IMG/VR virus record: IMGVR_UViG_3300032342_000060
Location: 1 to 25,853 of that record
Strand: one strand, 5' to 3'
Source: a virus
Length of the DNA stretch: 25,853 nt
Position numbers and translations under genes: made by a program. The notes below the pieces were generated by a model. The model worked only from the letters and a program-made list of their open reading frames with translations, ran no database searches and had not been told where the DNA came from. Below are positions 19,535 through 25,853 of the stretch, piece by piece. Position 1 is the first letter of the stretch, and each line of letters starts with the position of its first letter.

Positions 19535-19824
19535 TTCATCGCCTCCTTCGATTCGCCTGCCTCCTCTCCACTTTCGATTGCAGGTATCTTCAATACTTCT
19601 ATTTTTTTTGCTAAAGCTTCAATCTTTTCATAATTGGTAATCAAGGCATTAAGCAGGTTCGGAATCATTTTTAAAGTTTTAACCGGATTGATCCCGCGCT
19701 CGAGGCTATTTTCTACAAAAGAATTCAGACTGAAATAATTCATAGTACTCACCAACACATCTGTTTTTAAAATTTCAATTTCGCTTACCAGCGATTCTTC
19801 TTTTTCCTGCTTTTCATCGGTCAT
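19531..19824 (-). CDS. Hypothetical acidic protein, 97 aa
   Basis: I do not recognise a family. The N-terminus is charged (MTDEKQEKEESLVSEIEILKTD) and could start a coiled coil; the centre (NPVKTLKMIPNLLNALITNYEKIEALAKKIEVLKI) is helical with leucine/isoleucine spacing that fits another coiled coil; the C-terminus (ESGEEAGESKEAMK) is acidic and probably disordered. There are no cysteines and no motifs. It is embedded in the coupled cassette, with ATGA overlaps at both ends, directly behind the MazG-like gene. A small oligomeric accessory protein is the most that can be said. Confidence 0.62.
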   Translation of the reverse strand: MTDEKQEKEESLVSEIEILKTDVLVSTMNYFSLNSFVENSLERGINPVKTLKMIPNLLNALITNYEKIEALAKKIEVLKIPAIESGEEAGESKEAMK

Positions 19825-20105
19825 TTTTCTCCTTCCTTTAATAATTCATCAAGCCTAAAAATTTTATGCCGTATCCACATCCGGACCTTATCTTTGCCAT
19901 AATATTCCGAGAGCTCTTTGAGCATGATATAGGCATCGGCGATCTCCTCGCAGAGATGGTCGGTGGAGCCCTTACCGCGGAAATCTTTAGATAGTTCTTT
20001 CGTCAGTTCGGCCATTTCTTCTATTGCCATCATAACTTGCGCTTCCTTGCCCCAGGCATCCAGCGCGCGACGATAGATATTCCGATATCTTGCTTTATCG
20101 CTCAT
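19821..20105 (-). CDS. MazG-like all-alpha NTP pyrophosphohydrolase, 94 aa
   Basis: MazG-type enzymes hydrolyse (d)NTPs to monophosphates and are common in phages, where they adjust nucleotide pools or alarmone levels. The metal-binding signature is present: E29-E30-M-A-E33 in helix 1 and E53-E54-I-A-D57 in a following helix (LCEEIADAYIMLKEL), matching the EExxE...ExxD pattern. The protein is all helical and close to the minimal single-domain length. I chose ATG at 20105 rather than the longer frame starting at 20156, because 20105 has an ideal SD (GAAGGAGAATTC) and forms an ATGA overlap with the previous gene. It ends in an ATGA overlap with the next gene. Substrate cannot be read from the sequence. 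Confidence 0.8.
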   Translation of the reverse strand: MSDKARYRNIYRRALDAWGKEAQVMMAIEEMAELTKELSKDFRGKGSTDHLCEEIADAYIMLKELSEYYGKDKVRMWIRHKIFRLDELLKEGEK

Positions 20106-20293
20106 GAATTCTCCTTCAGCCGCCGTATAAAATAGGCAGCTTTGAAAATAATCCATCTATAAAGGGAAATCCGGCAGCCCTTCTCAATAGAATGCTTTGC
20201 ATACTTGCAAGCCAAGCGATGAACCCATGAGACAAGGCCGGGTGGCTCAATGTGTCCATAATGATTGAAGATATGGCTGCACCGGCATTTCAT
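20102..20293 (-). CDS. Hypothetical small basic protein, 63 aa
   Basis: I do not recognise a family. The start is well supported by a consensus SD (AAGGAGG, 5 bp before the ATG) after a 40-bp gap, and the stop overlaps the next start as ATGA. The protein opens MKCRCSHIFNHYGHIEPP, a Cys/His-rich start that could bind a metal (C3, C5, H7, H11, H14), followed by a basic, tryptophan-containing helical stretch (VSWVHRLACKYAKHSIEKGC) and an aromatic C-terminus (YRWIIFKAAYFIRRLKENS) that may be an amphipathic helix. It could be membrane-associated or nucleic-acid-binding; nothing here decides between them. Confidence 0.62.
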   Translation of the reverse strand: MKCRCSHIFNHYGHIEPPGLVSWVHRLACKYAKHSIEKGCRISLYRWIIFKAAYFIRRLKENS

Positions 20294-20320
20294 CTTATCC
20301 TCCTTAAATGCTCGATCAAA

Positions 20321-20334
20321 ACAGGCTGGCCTGT
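20321..20334 (-). terminator. Weak terminator-like hairpin after the zinc-ribbon gene
   Basis: On the minus strand the sequence ACAGGC-CA-GCCTGT is a perfect inverted repeat followed by TTTTGATC. The loop of 2 nt is too tight, so the real stem is probably 5 bp with a 4-nt loop. It sits at the end of the zinc-ribbon coding sequence and before the next gene, one of the few non-overlapping junctions in this cassette. It may attenuate rather than stop transcription. Confidence 0.35.
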
Positions 20335-20624
20335 CATAGCGGCATCCTCAGGGAAAAGAATTCATCTATTCTTAAACGCAAATAGACAAATGGAGAAAGA
20401 GAAGCTATGATTTTTTTAATTCTATTAAAATAATAGCGAAGAGGAGACGGTTGGTCATAAAACGATAAGCGATAACTATTATAAAATTTCCTATAAGATA
20501 CATGTCCTTTTTTATTACAGAAAGAGCAATTTTCCGTTCTAAAATATGTATACCGCCCGGCTCCTTTTCTTCTTCTGGAACGTAACATGATAATTCCATT
20601 GCCATTGCATTCCGGGCATTTCAT
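20334..20624 (-). CDS. Zinc-ribbon protein with basic C-terminus, 96 aa
   Basis: This protein has one zinc ribbon: CPECNGNG at residues 3-10 paired with CSFCNKKG at 33-40, again DnaJ-like. Between the cysteine pairs is a very basic stretch (LRSRRRKGAGR). The remainder (SYRKFYNSYRLSFY...YFNRIKKIIA...) is aromatic and basic without a recognisable domain. The start is an ATGA overlap with the preceding zinc-ribbon gene, whose last codons supply the GGTGAAA SD region. Strongly AT-rich sequence in the 3' half suggests different ancestry from the transposition genes. A nucleic-acid-binding role is inferred from charge and zinc ribbon only. A tight 6-bp hairpin followed by TTTT lies at the stop codon. 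Confidence 0.68.
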   Translation of the reverse strand: MKCPECNGNGIIMLRSRRRKGAGRYTYFRTENCSFCNKKGHVSYRKFYNSYRLSFYDQPSPLRYYFNRIKKIIASLSPFVYLRLRIDEFFSLRMPL

Positions 20625-20878
20625 TTTTTCACCTTCCAGGCATCACAATAGCCTTTTGGATCGTGATCTAATGCAAAGATCGGACATCCGCGATGATAAT
20701 CGCAATTCCCGCAAATCCGCTCTATTGTTACCGTTCCCGATCCCTTGCAATTAATACATTTCTCTTTGGTGGTTGGACAAAATCCGTTTTTTCGAAAATA
20801 ATAACCCGTGCCTCCGCAATATTTACATACTGCATCAAATGTTTCCGCCGCCGGGCTTTCAGTTTTTTCTTCGCTCAT
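20621..20878 (-). CDS. DnaJ-type zinc-ribbon protein, 85 aa
   Basis: This small cysteine-rich protein has two DnaJ-like motifs: CKYCGGTGY (residues 18-26) and CINCKGSGT (41-49). Further cysteines lie at 34, 56, 59, 65 and 78 (CGNCDYHRGC and YCDAWK). The CxxCxGxG pairs are the signature of the zinc-binding region of DnaJ, here without a J domain, and the second cluster (56-78) may form another zinc site. Likely roles are protein-protein or nucleic-acid contacts by a zinc-stabilised fold; no catalytic residues are evident. It starts in an ATGA overlap with the preceding gene and ends in another ATGA overlap with a second zinc-ribbon gene, so the two are coupled and may have arisen by duplication and divergence. 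Confidence 0.75.
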   Translation of the reverse strand: MSEEKTESPAAETFDAVCKYCGGTGYYFRKNGFCPTTKEKCINCKGSGTVTIERICGNCDYHRGCPIFALDHDPKGYCDAWKVKK

Positions 20879-21213
20879 AGAACCTTCTCCTGAATTTTCT
20901 CCTCGGAGAGTTTTTCCAGAATTAATTCGCGGGCTTCATCAAGAACGAGAAAGGCCAGGGGAAGAAAGACATTCTTAAACGTGCTGATCGTTGGCTCGGT
21001 TTTAACCTGGTCTTTATAGAGTTTATCGAATCTATTCAATACTTCGCCTTTCACTCCGAGGAGCTGTTCGAATTCCATCAGGAATTCGCGGTCGCCCTCT
21101 TCGATCTCAAGAGTCATTTGCTGAAAAATATAATCGGCTTGATCTGCATTTTTAGATTCACAAGTAATTTCTTTTGTAGCTTGCAATTTTATTGTTGCTT
21201 CAAATTTATGCAT
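20875..21213 (-). CDS. Hypothetical protein, 112 aa
   Basis: I do not recognise a family. The N-terminal 35 residues look like beta strands (HKFEATIKLQATKEITCESKNA), then an acidic helical region (IFQQMTLEIEEGDREFLMEFEQLLG), then LPLAFLVLDEARELILEKLSEEKI, which could be an amphipathic helix. There is no signal peptide and no metal motif. Translation is coupled on both sides: it starts 8 bp inside the previous gene, whose last codons supply its SD, and it ends in an ATGA overlap with the next gene. Composition is AT-rich compared with the transposition genes, marking the start of the accessory cassette that runs to about 19.3 kb. Confidence 0.68.
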   Translation of the reverse strand: MHKFEATIKLQATKEITCESKNADQADYIFQQMTLEIEEGDREFLMEFEQLLGVKGEVLNRFDKLYKDQVKTEPTISTFKNVFLPLAFLVLDEARELILEKLSEEKIQEKVL

Positions 21214-21589
21214 CTTTTCCTCCTTTGAATAAATCCTCGGCTATCTCCCTTGCGGCCTCCGCTTCGGTGATCCGGCTGTAGGCCGCGTATTGAACCAGTA
21301 TCCGTATCGCCTTCGCCTTCAGTTCCCGCCCGCCGATCTCTCTTTCCGGCTCGGAAACCGGTATGAAATATCCGTCCGTCGTCGTGCTGCCGATGCAGAG
21401 ATGGTATGTGATCACCGCGTTGGACTTGATCTCCGCGATCTGGCGTTGAGAGAAGCCAAGCGCGTCCTCGATCTCCCCGGCTTTCTTCGCGTTCACCAGT
21501 CCGAGGGCGTTCCTGTTCAGCCAGTTATAGAGTTTTTTCTCTGCGCTTTCCCGAAAATCAAGATCGAGTTTAAACTGGTCTTCTTGCAT
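21206..21589 (-). CDS. Winged-helix-like early protein, 127 aa
   Basis: This is probably a small DNA-binding protein. Residues 33-70 contain VNAKKAGEIEDALGFSQRQIAEI, which fits a helix-turn-helix, followed by SNAVITYHLCIGSTTTDGYFIPVSEPE. The pattern of helix-turn-helix followed by a G-Y-x-x-P wing and a helix starting with E-R-E is common in phage winged-helix proteins of early regions. A C-terminal helical segment (RELKAKAIRILVQYAAY) follows. The start overlaps the preceding gene by 20 bp with a GGGAGAGGG SD, and its own last codons (AAAGGAGGAAAAG) form the SD of the next gene, so the two are tightly coupled. A regulatory or replication accessory role is inference. Confidence 0.75.
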   Translation of the reverse strand: MQEDQFKLDLDFRESAEKKLYNWLNRNALGLVNAKKAGEIEDALGFSQRQIAEIKSNAVITYHLCIGSTTTDGYFIPVSEPEREIGGRELKAKAIRILVQYAAYSRITEAEAAREIAEDLFKGGKDA

Positions 21590-22280
21590 ATTTCCCTCTC
21601 CCCGCCTTCACCTTCCCCAGCTCGAGGACGAGGTGCAGGGCATGGGCTTTGGAGCGTATTTGTTTCACGTCAACATATTTTCCGGTGTGAATATCTATGA
21701 ATCTTTTGCGCTGTTCCTCGGTGTATTGAAGTTCATTGAAAAGGATCAATAGTCTCTGGATATCCGCGGCTGTCGCGAGTGTGATCACCTTGCCGTTGGG
21801 TATGTCCGCCTGCGGCGCCGGTTCCGGCTGCTTCATCAATTCCTTTATCTGCTGTTCCATCGGCTTGTAAGGCGGCCGCTTTCCCTCCATTTCGCGGATT
21901 TCGTTTATCTTTAGTTTGCCGTTCCGCACGAGGGCAAGAACCTTGCAAAGGCGGGATAATTGCTCGTCGCTCAGGTCGGTGAGCGATTTCTTTTTCTTTT
22001 CTTTATAAAGCCGGAATGCGAAATATTTAACGATTTCGTGGACGTCGCCGATACCCTGAAGCTCGAGTTTCAGTTTTTCGTTCTGAAGGATTTCTTTTAC
22101 AAGGCCGTGCGCGTCGCGCATCAGAAAAACGCGCTTCGGGTATCTGCCTTTGGAATTGGCATAAGACCCGCCGGTAGCCCGCTGTCCCGGCTGATTGCGG
22201 GCTCCGGCTTTCGGTCTTACGGTAGGAGGTAACGTCCCGTTATGAGACCTGGTATCGTTTTTTGTCTTTGCCTGCGGCAT
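21570..22280 (-). CDS. Basic early-region protein, 236 aa (possible GemA-like C-terminus)
   Basis: I cannot assign this to a family with confidence. The first 45 residues are polar, basic and low-complexity (KTKND...RPKAGARNQPGQRATGG), suggesting a disordered nucleic-acid-binding tail. A middle helical domain (about 50-140) has LTDLSDEQLSRLCKVLALVRNGKL, and is followed by a proline-rich linker at about 141-165 (KRPPYKPMEQ to PEPAPQADIP). The C-terminal section, ITLATAADIQRLLILFNELQ with a later KAHALHLVLELGKV, resembles the pattern seen at the end of Mu GemA/gp16 (DUF1018) and some single-strand annealing or replication accessory proteins. I treat that as weak. It begins 41 bp inside the Gam gene with an acceptable SD (GAAGGAT). 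Location in the Mu semi-essential early region supports a role in DNA transactions or host control. Confidence 0.72.
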   Translation of the reverse strand: MPQAKTKNDTRSHNGTLPPTVRPKAGARNQPGQRATGGSYANSKGRYPKRVFLMRDAHGLVKEILQNEKLKLELQGIGDVHEIVKYFAFRLYKEKKKKSLTDLSDEQLSRLCKVLALVRNGKLKINEIREMEGKRPPYKPMEQQIKELMKQPEPAPQADIPNGKVITLATAADIQRLLILFNELQYTEEQRKRFIDIHTGKYVDVKQIRSKAHALHLVLELGKVKAGRGKYARRPV

Positions 22281-22773
22281 AAAACGTATCCTTCTCCTCT
22301 ATCAGAATGCCGAGCTTGTCCTGCGTTCTTTCCGGCGCTTTCTTGATCGCTTCCTTCACGAGATTCCAGGTAGCCGCCACGTAATCTGGGTATGCTTTCT
22401 TTGCAACTTCAAGTACCTGTTTCCAGTCCACTCCGGATTGGCAGACGAGCTGCGCGCTCTTCTGGAACCCTATCGTGCCGTAGTTCATCTCGAGAGATCG
22501 CTTTTCCGCGAAGAGTTGATCCTTGTTCTCTTCGGAGTATTTCTGCAGGGCGTTGATCAGTTCCTTCATCTCCATTTCAATTGTTTCTAAGTCCGGACGA
22601 ATCTCGTCCTGCGCTTTCGATATCTTCCGGTTCAGCTTCGCCTGCAACCGTCCCAAATCAGCATCGCAGATGCCGAGCAGTTGAAGCGCGCGGTCTGCGT
22701 CTTTCAAACTGTGCACCTCGAAGTTCTGAATCGCCGTTTTCTCAGCGGTGTTTTTTGTTTCTTTTTCTGGCAT
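22240..22773 (-). CDS. gam: Mu Gam-like host-nuclease inhibitor protein
   Basis: Gam binds free double-stranded DNA ends as a dimer and shields them from host exonucleases such as RecBCD; it is a distant relative of Ku. The 177-aa length fits the family (Mu Gam is 174 aa). The order of helices and strands is typical: a helical region with DADRALQLLGICDADLGRLQAKLNRKISKAQ (26-56), a long coiled-coil-like helix to about residue 100, the family-like segment SLEMNYGTIGFQK (93-105), then WKQVLEVAKKAYPDY and a lysine-rich C-terminus. It follows the MuB-like gene by 15 bp with a clear SD (AAGGAGAAAT before ATG). The position after A and B and before the semi-essential early genes matches Mu. Its 3' end overlaps the next gene by 41 bp. 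Confidence 0.9.
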   Translation of the reverse strand: MPEKETKNTAEKTAIQNFEVHSLKDADRALQLLGICDADLGRLQAKLNRKISKAQDEIRPDLETIEMEMKELINALQKYSEENKDQLFAEKRSLEMNYGTIGFQKSAQLVCQSGVDWKQVLEVAKKAYPDYVAATWNLVKEAIKKAPERTQDKLGILIEEKDTFYAAGKDKKRYQVS

Positions 22774-22788
22774 ATTTCTCCTTATTTA

Positions 22789-23934
22789 TTATCTCAGAAA
22801 TTGTTTCTTCACTGTCCGGACGAATTCCGGACTGATGGAAACCGCCGGATTGATCGCGCCGACGGTCTTTACCTTGTCCATCAAAATCAAGAGATCATGC
22901 AGGTTTCCGCCGGTAATCGCGTAAACCTCTTCGATTGTGTCCTGCGCCCAGCCGTCGCATCCGGTTTCCTTGAAGAACGGCATCACCTCTTCAAGGTCTA
23001 ATGCCGAAAAGCGGTATTTCATTGCGATCCGGGCGTTCAGTTGGCGATATTCATCCTCAGGTCTTAAAAGCTCTTCCATGAACCGCGGACAACCGAGCAG
23101 GAATATCGGCGTGTGGCTGTCCTGCCATATCTCGCGGAAGATGTTCAGCCACTGGCGGCGGTGCCACCAGTCGCTTTCATCCACGATGATCAATATCGGA
23201 TTGTCGGTCAGAAAATCGGAGATCGCTTCAAGGTTCTGGCTCGCATTGGATCCTGTTTTGAGTCCGAGCTTCCGGCAGATCTTCCGCACCATCTCGGCGC
23301 AACGCGTATTCTCGGAACCCTTCAGCAGGATATATCTGATCTTTCCTTCCGTTGAAGGTATGCCGGGATGGTATTTTTCATACGGACCGTTGGCAAGCGC
23401 CCATTTCAAAGCCTCTGTTTTTCCCTGTCCGCTCTGTCCGTTCACCATACAGAATCCTTTGTCCCGGTTCTCCACGCAATCCGCAAGGAGCTCTGCCACG
23501 ATCTTGACGGTGCTGGTCTGGATTATCCGCCTGCGCTCAGTCGCCAAAGCATGTTGTTTCTTTTGTTTCTCTATCTCGCGTATCCGTCCCGCCGCCTCGC
23601 GCAGCTTTGAGAGGCCGAGTTGCGAGATCGGGTTCTTGCCGGTGCGCCATTTCCAGATGGAATAATGGCTGATGCCGAGTATCTCCTTCGTCCCTTCCCG
23701 GACGTTTCCGGTTTTCGCAACCCAGTCCAGAACCTCGCGGAAAAGCGAGTCCGCTTCTTCTTTTTCCTTGTCGGAAAGTCCGGTGGTCTTCGGCGAGGAC
23801 ATTTCCTTTGCATCCTTGGCAAGCTTCTCCGCCCATGGACGCTTCTTCGCCTTCTCAACCTCCGCCAGCTCTTCATGCTGCTCGAAAATATCTCTTTCGT
23901 TTATCCAATCTATTTTTTCAGCCGGAACTGCCAT
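22789..23934 (-). CDS. MuB-like AAA+ ATPase, transposition target activator
   Basis: This AAA+ ATPase is expected to bind DNA, select targets, stimulate the MuA-like transposase and provide target immunity. Walker A is GQSGQGKT at residues 166-173. Walker B is ILIIVDESD at about 247-255, followed by WW as in other MuB/TniB-type proteins. A sensor-1-like strand IFLLGCP lies at about 277-283 and an arginine-containing ARIAMKYRF at 301-309. Upstream of the ATPase, EILGISHYSIWKWRTGKNP (84-102) looks like a helix-turn-helix, as in the N-terminal DNA-binding domain of MuB. At 381 aa it is longer than Mu B (312 aa), mainly from a charged N-terminal extension of about 70 residues. The start has a good SD (GGTAGGAG just before ATG) and lies 3 bp from the preceding stop. 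Confidence 0.93.
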   Translation of the reverse strand: MAVPAEKIDWINERDIFEQHEELAEVEKAKKRPWAEKLAKDAKEMSSPKTTGLSDKEKEEADSLFREVLDWVAKTGNVREGTKEILGISHYSIWKWRTGKNPISQLGLSKLREAAGRIREIEKQKKQHALATERRRIIQTSTVKIVAELLADCVENRDKGFCMVNGQSGQGKTEALKWALANGPYEKYHPGIPSTEGKIRYILLKGSENTRCAEMVRKICRKLGLKTGSNASQNLEAISDFLTDNPILIIVDESDWWHRRQWLNIFREIWQDSHTPIFLLGCPRFMEELLRPEDEYRQLNARIAMKYRFSALDLEEVMPFFKETGCDGWAQDTIEEVYAITGGNLHDLLILMDKVKTVGAINPAVSISPEFVRTVKKQFLR

Positions 23935-23937
23935 CTC

Positions 23938-24183
23938 CTACCTCCAATCTTCCAATAAATGTTTCTTCATAACTTCGCATAAATAAACCAATATGCTGTT
24001 ATCGCCGTAATAACTCTTTTCGATATATTCCTTTTTAGGATCATTACTATTTATCCAAATAAAAATAAAACCGCTGCATTTTTGCTCTATCGCTTTTGCC
24101 ATAGAAGAAAGAATATTTTCATCTGCATATCTGTAGGCGGTCATTTCATCTTTAGAATCCGGGGAGTTTTCATTCTTTGACAT
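23938..24183 (-). CDS. Hypothetical protein, 81 aa, between MuA-like and MuB-like genes
   Basis: I do not recognise this small acidic protein. It starts inside the end of the transposase gene (14-bp overlap) and stops 3 bp before the MuB-like start, so it is probably co-translated with both. It has a polar N-terminus (about 15 residues), a hydrophobic strand-like stretch GFIFIWINSN near residues 38-47, and a helical C-terminus ending in KKHLLEDWR. There are no cysteines arranged for zinc binding, no signal peptide and no clear membrane segment. Mu itself has no gene between A and B, so this is an accessory insertion in the transposition operon. Its position suggests it may modulate transposition or target choice, but that is inference from location alone. 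Base composition is AT-richer than its two neighbours. Confidence 0.7.
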   Translation of the reverse strand: MSKNENSPDSKDEMTAYRYADENILSSMAKAIEQKCSGFIFIWINSNDPKKEYIEKSYYGDNSILVYLCEVMKKHLLEDWR

Positions 24184-25853
24184 TGGATTCCTCCGCCTGG
24201 AATTTAAAGAAATTCAGTTTCGGTCCGGGCGTCGGCGTGTCCGCAGGCCGGTTCAGGTTTTCGTATTTCGGGGTGGTATGGATTATGTCCGCGCCGACTG
24301 CCTTCGCGTATTGCGGCTGTAGCGGCGCTTCGCTTTTCTTTTCGTTCCGGTTTTTCCAGCGGATCATCGGGTCGTATTCCGGTCCGTCGTTCCGGATTCT
24401 CGCTATTTCCTCGCGCACGCGCTTGCGCTCGCGCGCCTGTTCTTTCATGAATTGTTTGTAATTGGCCTCGCTCGTGTCCGTTCCGATGAGCGGCCTGTGC
24501 GTCAGCGGGAAGAGGTATTCCCCTTCGAGCGTATAGGCATATAGCGCCGAGATATCCTCCGGGTTATAGCGGATGACGATCTTCTTGCCGACCCATTTCG
24601 GAACCTCGGCGTTGTAGTAATATCGCGGCATCCCCCGCGTGCCGAACTTCTCGATTCCGCTCTGCTGGATCACGGCCTCGGCCTTCGGCCAGAGCGCAAC
24701 CTGCAAGCTCTTCTCGGAGATCGTCCGTATTGTCCCTTTGTTCTTCTCCCAGGCCGCAAGCGGAGTATCCCCGACGCGGCTTTGAACCTTGTTGTGGTAA
24801 TCCTGCCATAGCCAGCTCTCGAACATCGCGCGCAGGTCGCCCAAGCCGATGAAATATCCCCGCTCCCCGTGATAAAAGGCATTTACCTTCTTCTGTAGTT
24901 CCTCCGGACGGTCTTTCGCCTTCGCGGCCAGATAACCGGGCAAAAACTTTCCGAATCCGGTTTCCATCGTGCCGAACCACCGCTCGATAGGACCCTTGGA
25001 ACGCGCGAGGTATGGCTTGGCGAATGTCCGCTTGATCCCATATTCCGTAAAGAAGCTGGTTGTCGCCTCGTCAAAATCTATGCTGCCGAGCCGCTTCACG
25101 ACATCTTTGCGTATGTCGCGGCCGTGCAGCCTGTGCGCCTTGAAATCCTTGCCGTTGTCGAAATAAACGTCATCCGGAACCCCGCCCAGTCCGTCCGCGC
25201 CGATCCGGATGGATTCCGCGAGCGCGAGGGCGATAGTCTGGCTGCTCGGCTGTGTGTTGATGTAATAGCCCACGATTGCGGCGGTCCGGAAATCCAGCAA
25301 GGCGGTGAGCCACGGGCGTATGAGCTTTCCTTCGTGCTCGACGAGGACGTCCATCTCGTGATGGTCGCCGCAGTAGATCTCGGCGACGGCATAGGCGTTC
25401 AGGTCCCGCCGCACTATCGGCTCGTGCCTGTCGCGCCATTTCTTCTCGCCTTGCCGCATCCGTGTCTTGATGTCTTCCGGTATGGTCTCCGCGTATCGCA
25501 TAAGGGTCGGATATGAAGGCATCCTGCCCTTGTAAATACTCGAAAGGTAATAGTAACAGGTCTTTATGGACCGCTGCTCGGCGGTCAGATACATCTTCTT
25601 GAATGCTTCGGCGACCTCGGAATCCAGGTTCCGAAAATGCCCTCTGTCTCTGCGTTTCGCCCGCGCGAGCGCGCGCATCTTCATCCCTGCCTCGGACTTT
25701 CTATAGGCCGCCGCCCATCGCTGTATCGTCCGTGCCGGGATGCCGGTCTGGCCCGCTCTGTCTTTTGCTGTCGTTTCATTTGCCACAACCGGTCCGACCA
25801 CTTCCCATTTTTCGTTTGCTTGCGCGAGGTCGAATTCATCCGCTCCGTCAGGC
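24170..25853 (-). CDS. MuA-like DDE transposase (5' end cut by window edge)
   Basis: This is the phage transposase, which pairs the phage ends and carries out replicative transposition and integration. Numbered from the GTG at 25801, an N-terminal HTH-like segment (GIPARTIQRW, about 20-29) is followed by an RNase H-fold core. The core has D146 in YCGDHHEMD, D215 in YFDNGKDF and E273 in GPIERWF. The spacings of 69 and 58 residues match the D-D-E spacing of MuA (67 and 56). A beta-barrel-like Mu C-terminal part follows (TPLAAWE at about 342-348). The frame stays open through codons upstream of 25801 to the edge (reading DEFDLAQANEKWEVVGP), so the GTG is probably not the true start and the N-terminal end-binding domain lies outside the window. 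The 3' end overlaps the next gene by 14 bp, consistent with a coupled early operon. The family call is very secure; the missing length is unknown. Confidence 0.95.
   Translation of the reverse strand, partial: PDGADEFDLAQANEKWEVVGPVVANETTAKDRAGQTGIPARTIQRWAAAYRKSEAGMKMRALARAKRRDRGHFRNLDSEVAEAFKKMYLTAEQRSIKTCYYYLSSIYKGRMPSYPTLMRYAETIPEDIKTRMRQGEKKWRDRHEPIVRRDLNAYAVAEIYCGDHHEMDVLVEHEGKLIRPWLTALLDFRTAAIVGYYINTQPSSQTIALALAESIRIGADGLGGVPDDVYFDNGKDFKAHRLHGRDIRKDVVKRLGSIDFDEATTSFFTEYGIKRTFAKPYLARSKGPIERWFGTMETGFGKFLPGYLAAKAKDRPEELQKKVNAFYHGERGYFIGLGDLRAMFESWLWQDYHNKVQSRVGDTPLAAWEKNKGTIRTISEKSLQVALWPKAEAVIQQSGIEKFGTRGMPRYYYNAEVPKWVGKKIVIRYNPEDISALYAYTLEGEYLFPLTHRPLIGTDTSEANYKQFMKEQARERKRVREEIARIRNDGPEYDPMIRWKNRNEKKSEAPLQPQYAKAVGADIIHTTPKYENLNRPADTPTPGPKLNFFKFQAEESNVKE

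Noticed and set aside
20106-20156. N-terminal extension of the MazG-like protein from 20156
   Set aside because: It would overlap the 63-aa gene by 55 bp with no SD; the ATG at 20105 has GAAGGAG and an ATGA junction.
1-25853. tRNA, rRNA, integrase, repressor, lysis genes
   Set aside because: No cloverleaf, no rRNA-like sequence, no tyrosine or serine recombinase motifs, no cro/C-type repressor in the window, and no holin/endolysin motifs were seen.

Overview
This window is one continuous segment of a Mu-like transposable phage or prophage. Every gene I can support lies on the minus strand, so transcription runs from right (about 25.85 kb) to left (1). Both edges cut genes: the transposase continues past the right edge, and a minor tail protein continues past the left edge. 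The host cannot be named from sequence alone. Base composition is mixed around the middle, start sites usually have strong GGAG/AGGAG Shine-Dalgarno sequences, and the genes are packed with ATGA or GTGA overlaps. This suggests an uncultivated bacterial host and a compact phage operon.

Right third (17.4-25.85 kb), early/replication region: MuA-like DDE transposase, an 81-aa unknown, MuB-like AAA+ ATPase, Mu Gam-like end-protecting protein, a basic protein of unknown function and a winged-helix-like protein. After these comes an AT-richer accessory cassette of short, translationally coupled genes: an unknown, two DnaJ-type zinc-ribbon proteins, a 63-aa unknown, a MazG-like NTP pyrophosphohydrolase, two unknowns and a DUF5131 (Gp37/Gp68) radical-SAM-like protein. 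The region ends with a 109-aa protein, a DnaC/IstB-type helicase loader and a 56-aa zinc ribbon that sits in a frame easily missed.

Middle (9.1-17.3 kb), head module in Mu order: DUF3486 small terminase, large terminase, a portal (DUF935) fused to a MuF head-morphogenesis domain and to a C-terminal PBECR-like nuclease-toxin domain, Mu I-like protease/scaffold with a strong internal start for a separate scaffold, decoration-like protein, major capsid protein, small head protein, and gp36 (DUF1320). A 16-bp perfect palindrome lies in the largest gap before the terminase and may mark the early/late switch.

Left third (1-9.1 kb), neck and tail: an odd ORF overlying an island of GATTAC repeats and palindromes, then a gpG-like virion morphogenesis protein, gp37 (DUF1834), a gp38-like small protein, a tail tube-like protein, tail-assembly chaperone with a textbook A AAA AAC -1 frameshift site, a 1121-aa tape measure, a distal tail protein with a jelly-roll-like region, and a partial minor tail protein with a LamG-like domain. 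No sheath or baseplate genes are visible between the neck and tape measure. The virion is therefore probably a non-contractile, long-tailed (siphovirus) particle combined with Mu-type transposition and a Mu-type head, as in the B3/D3112 group.

I see no integrase, repressor, Mor/C activator, lysis cassette, tRNA, rRNA or CRISPR array in the window. The most unusual items are the GATTAC-repeat island, the triple fusion portal-MuF-PBECR with its composition switch, the phage-encoded helicase loader, and the zinc-ribbon/MazG/DUF5131 cassette.
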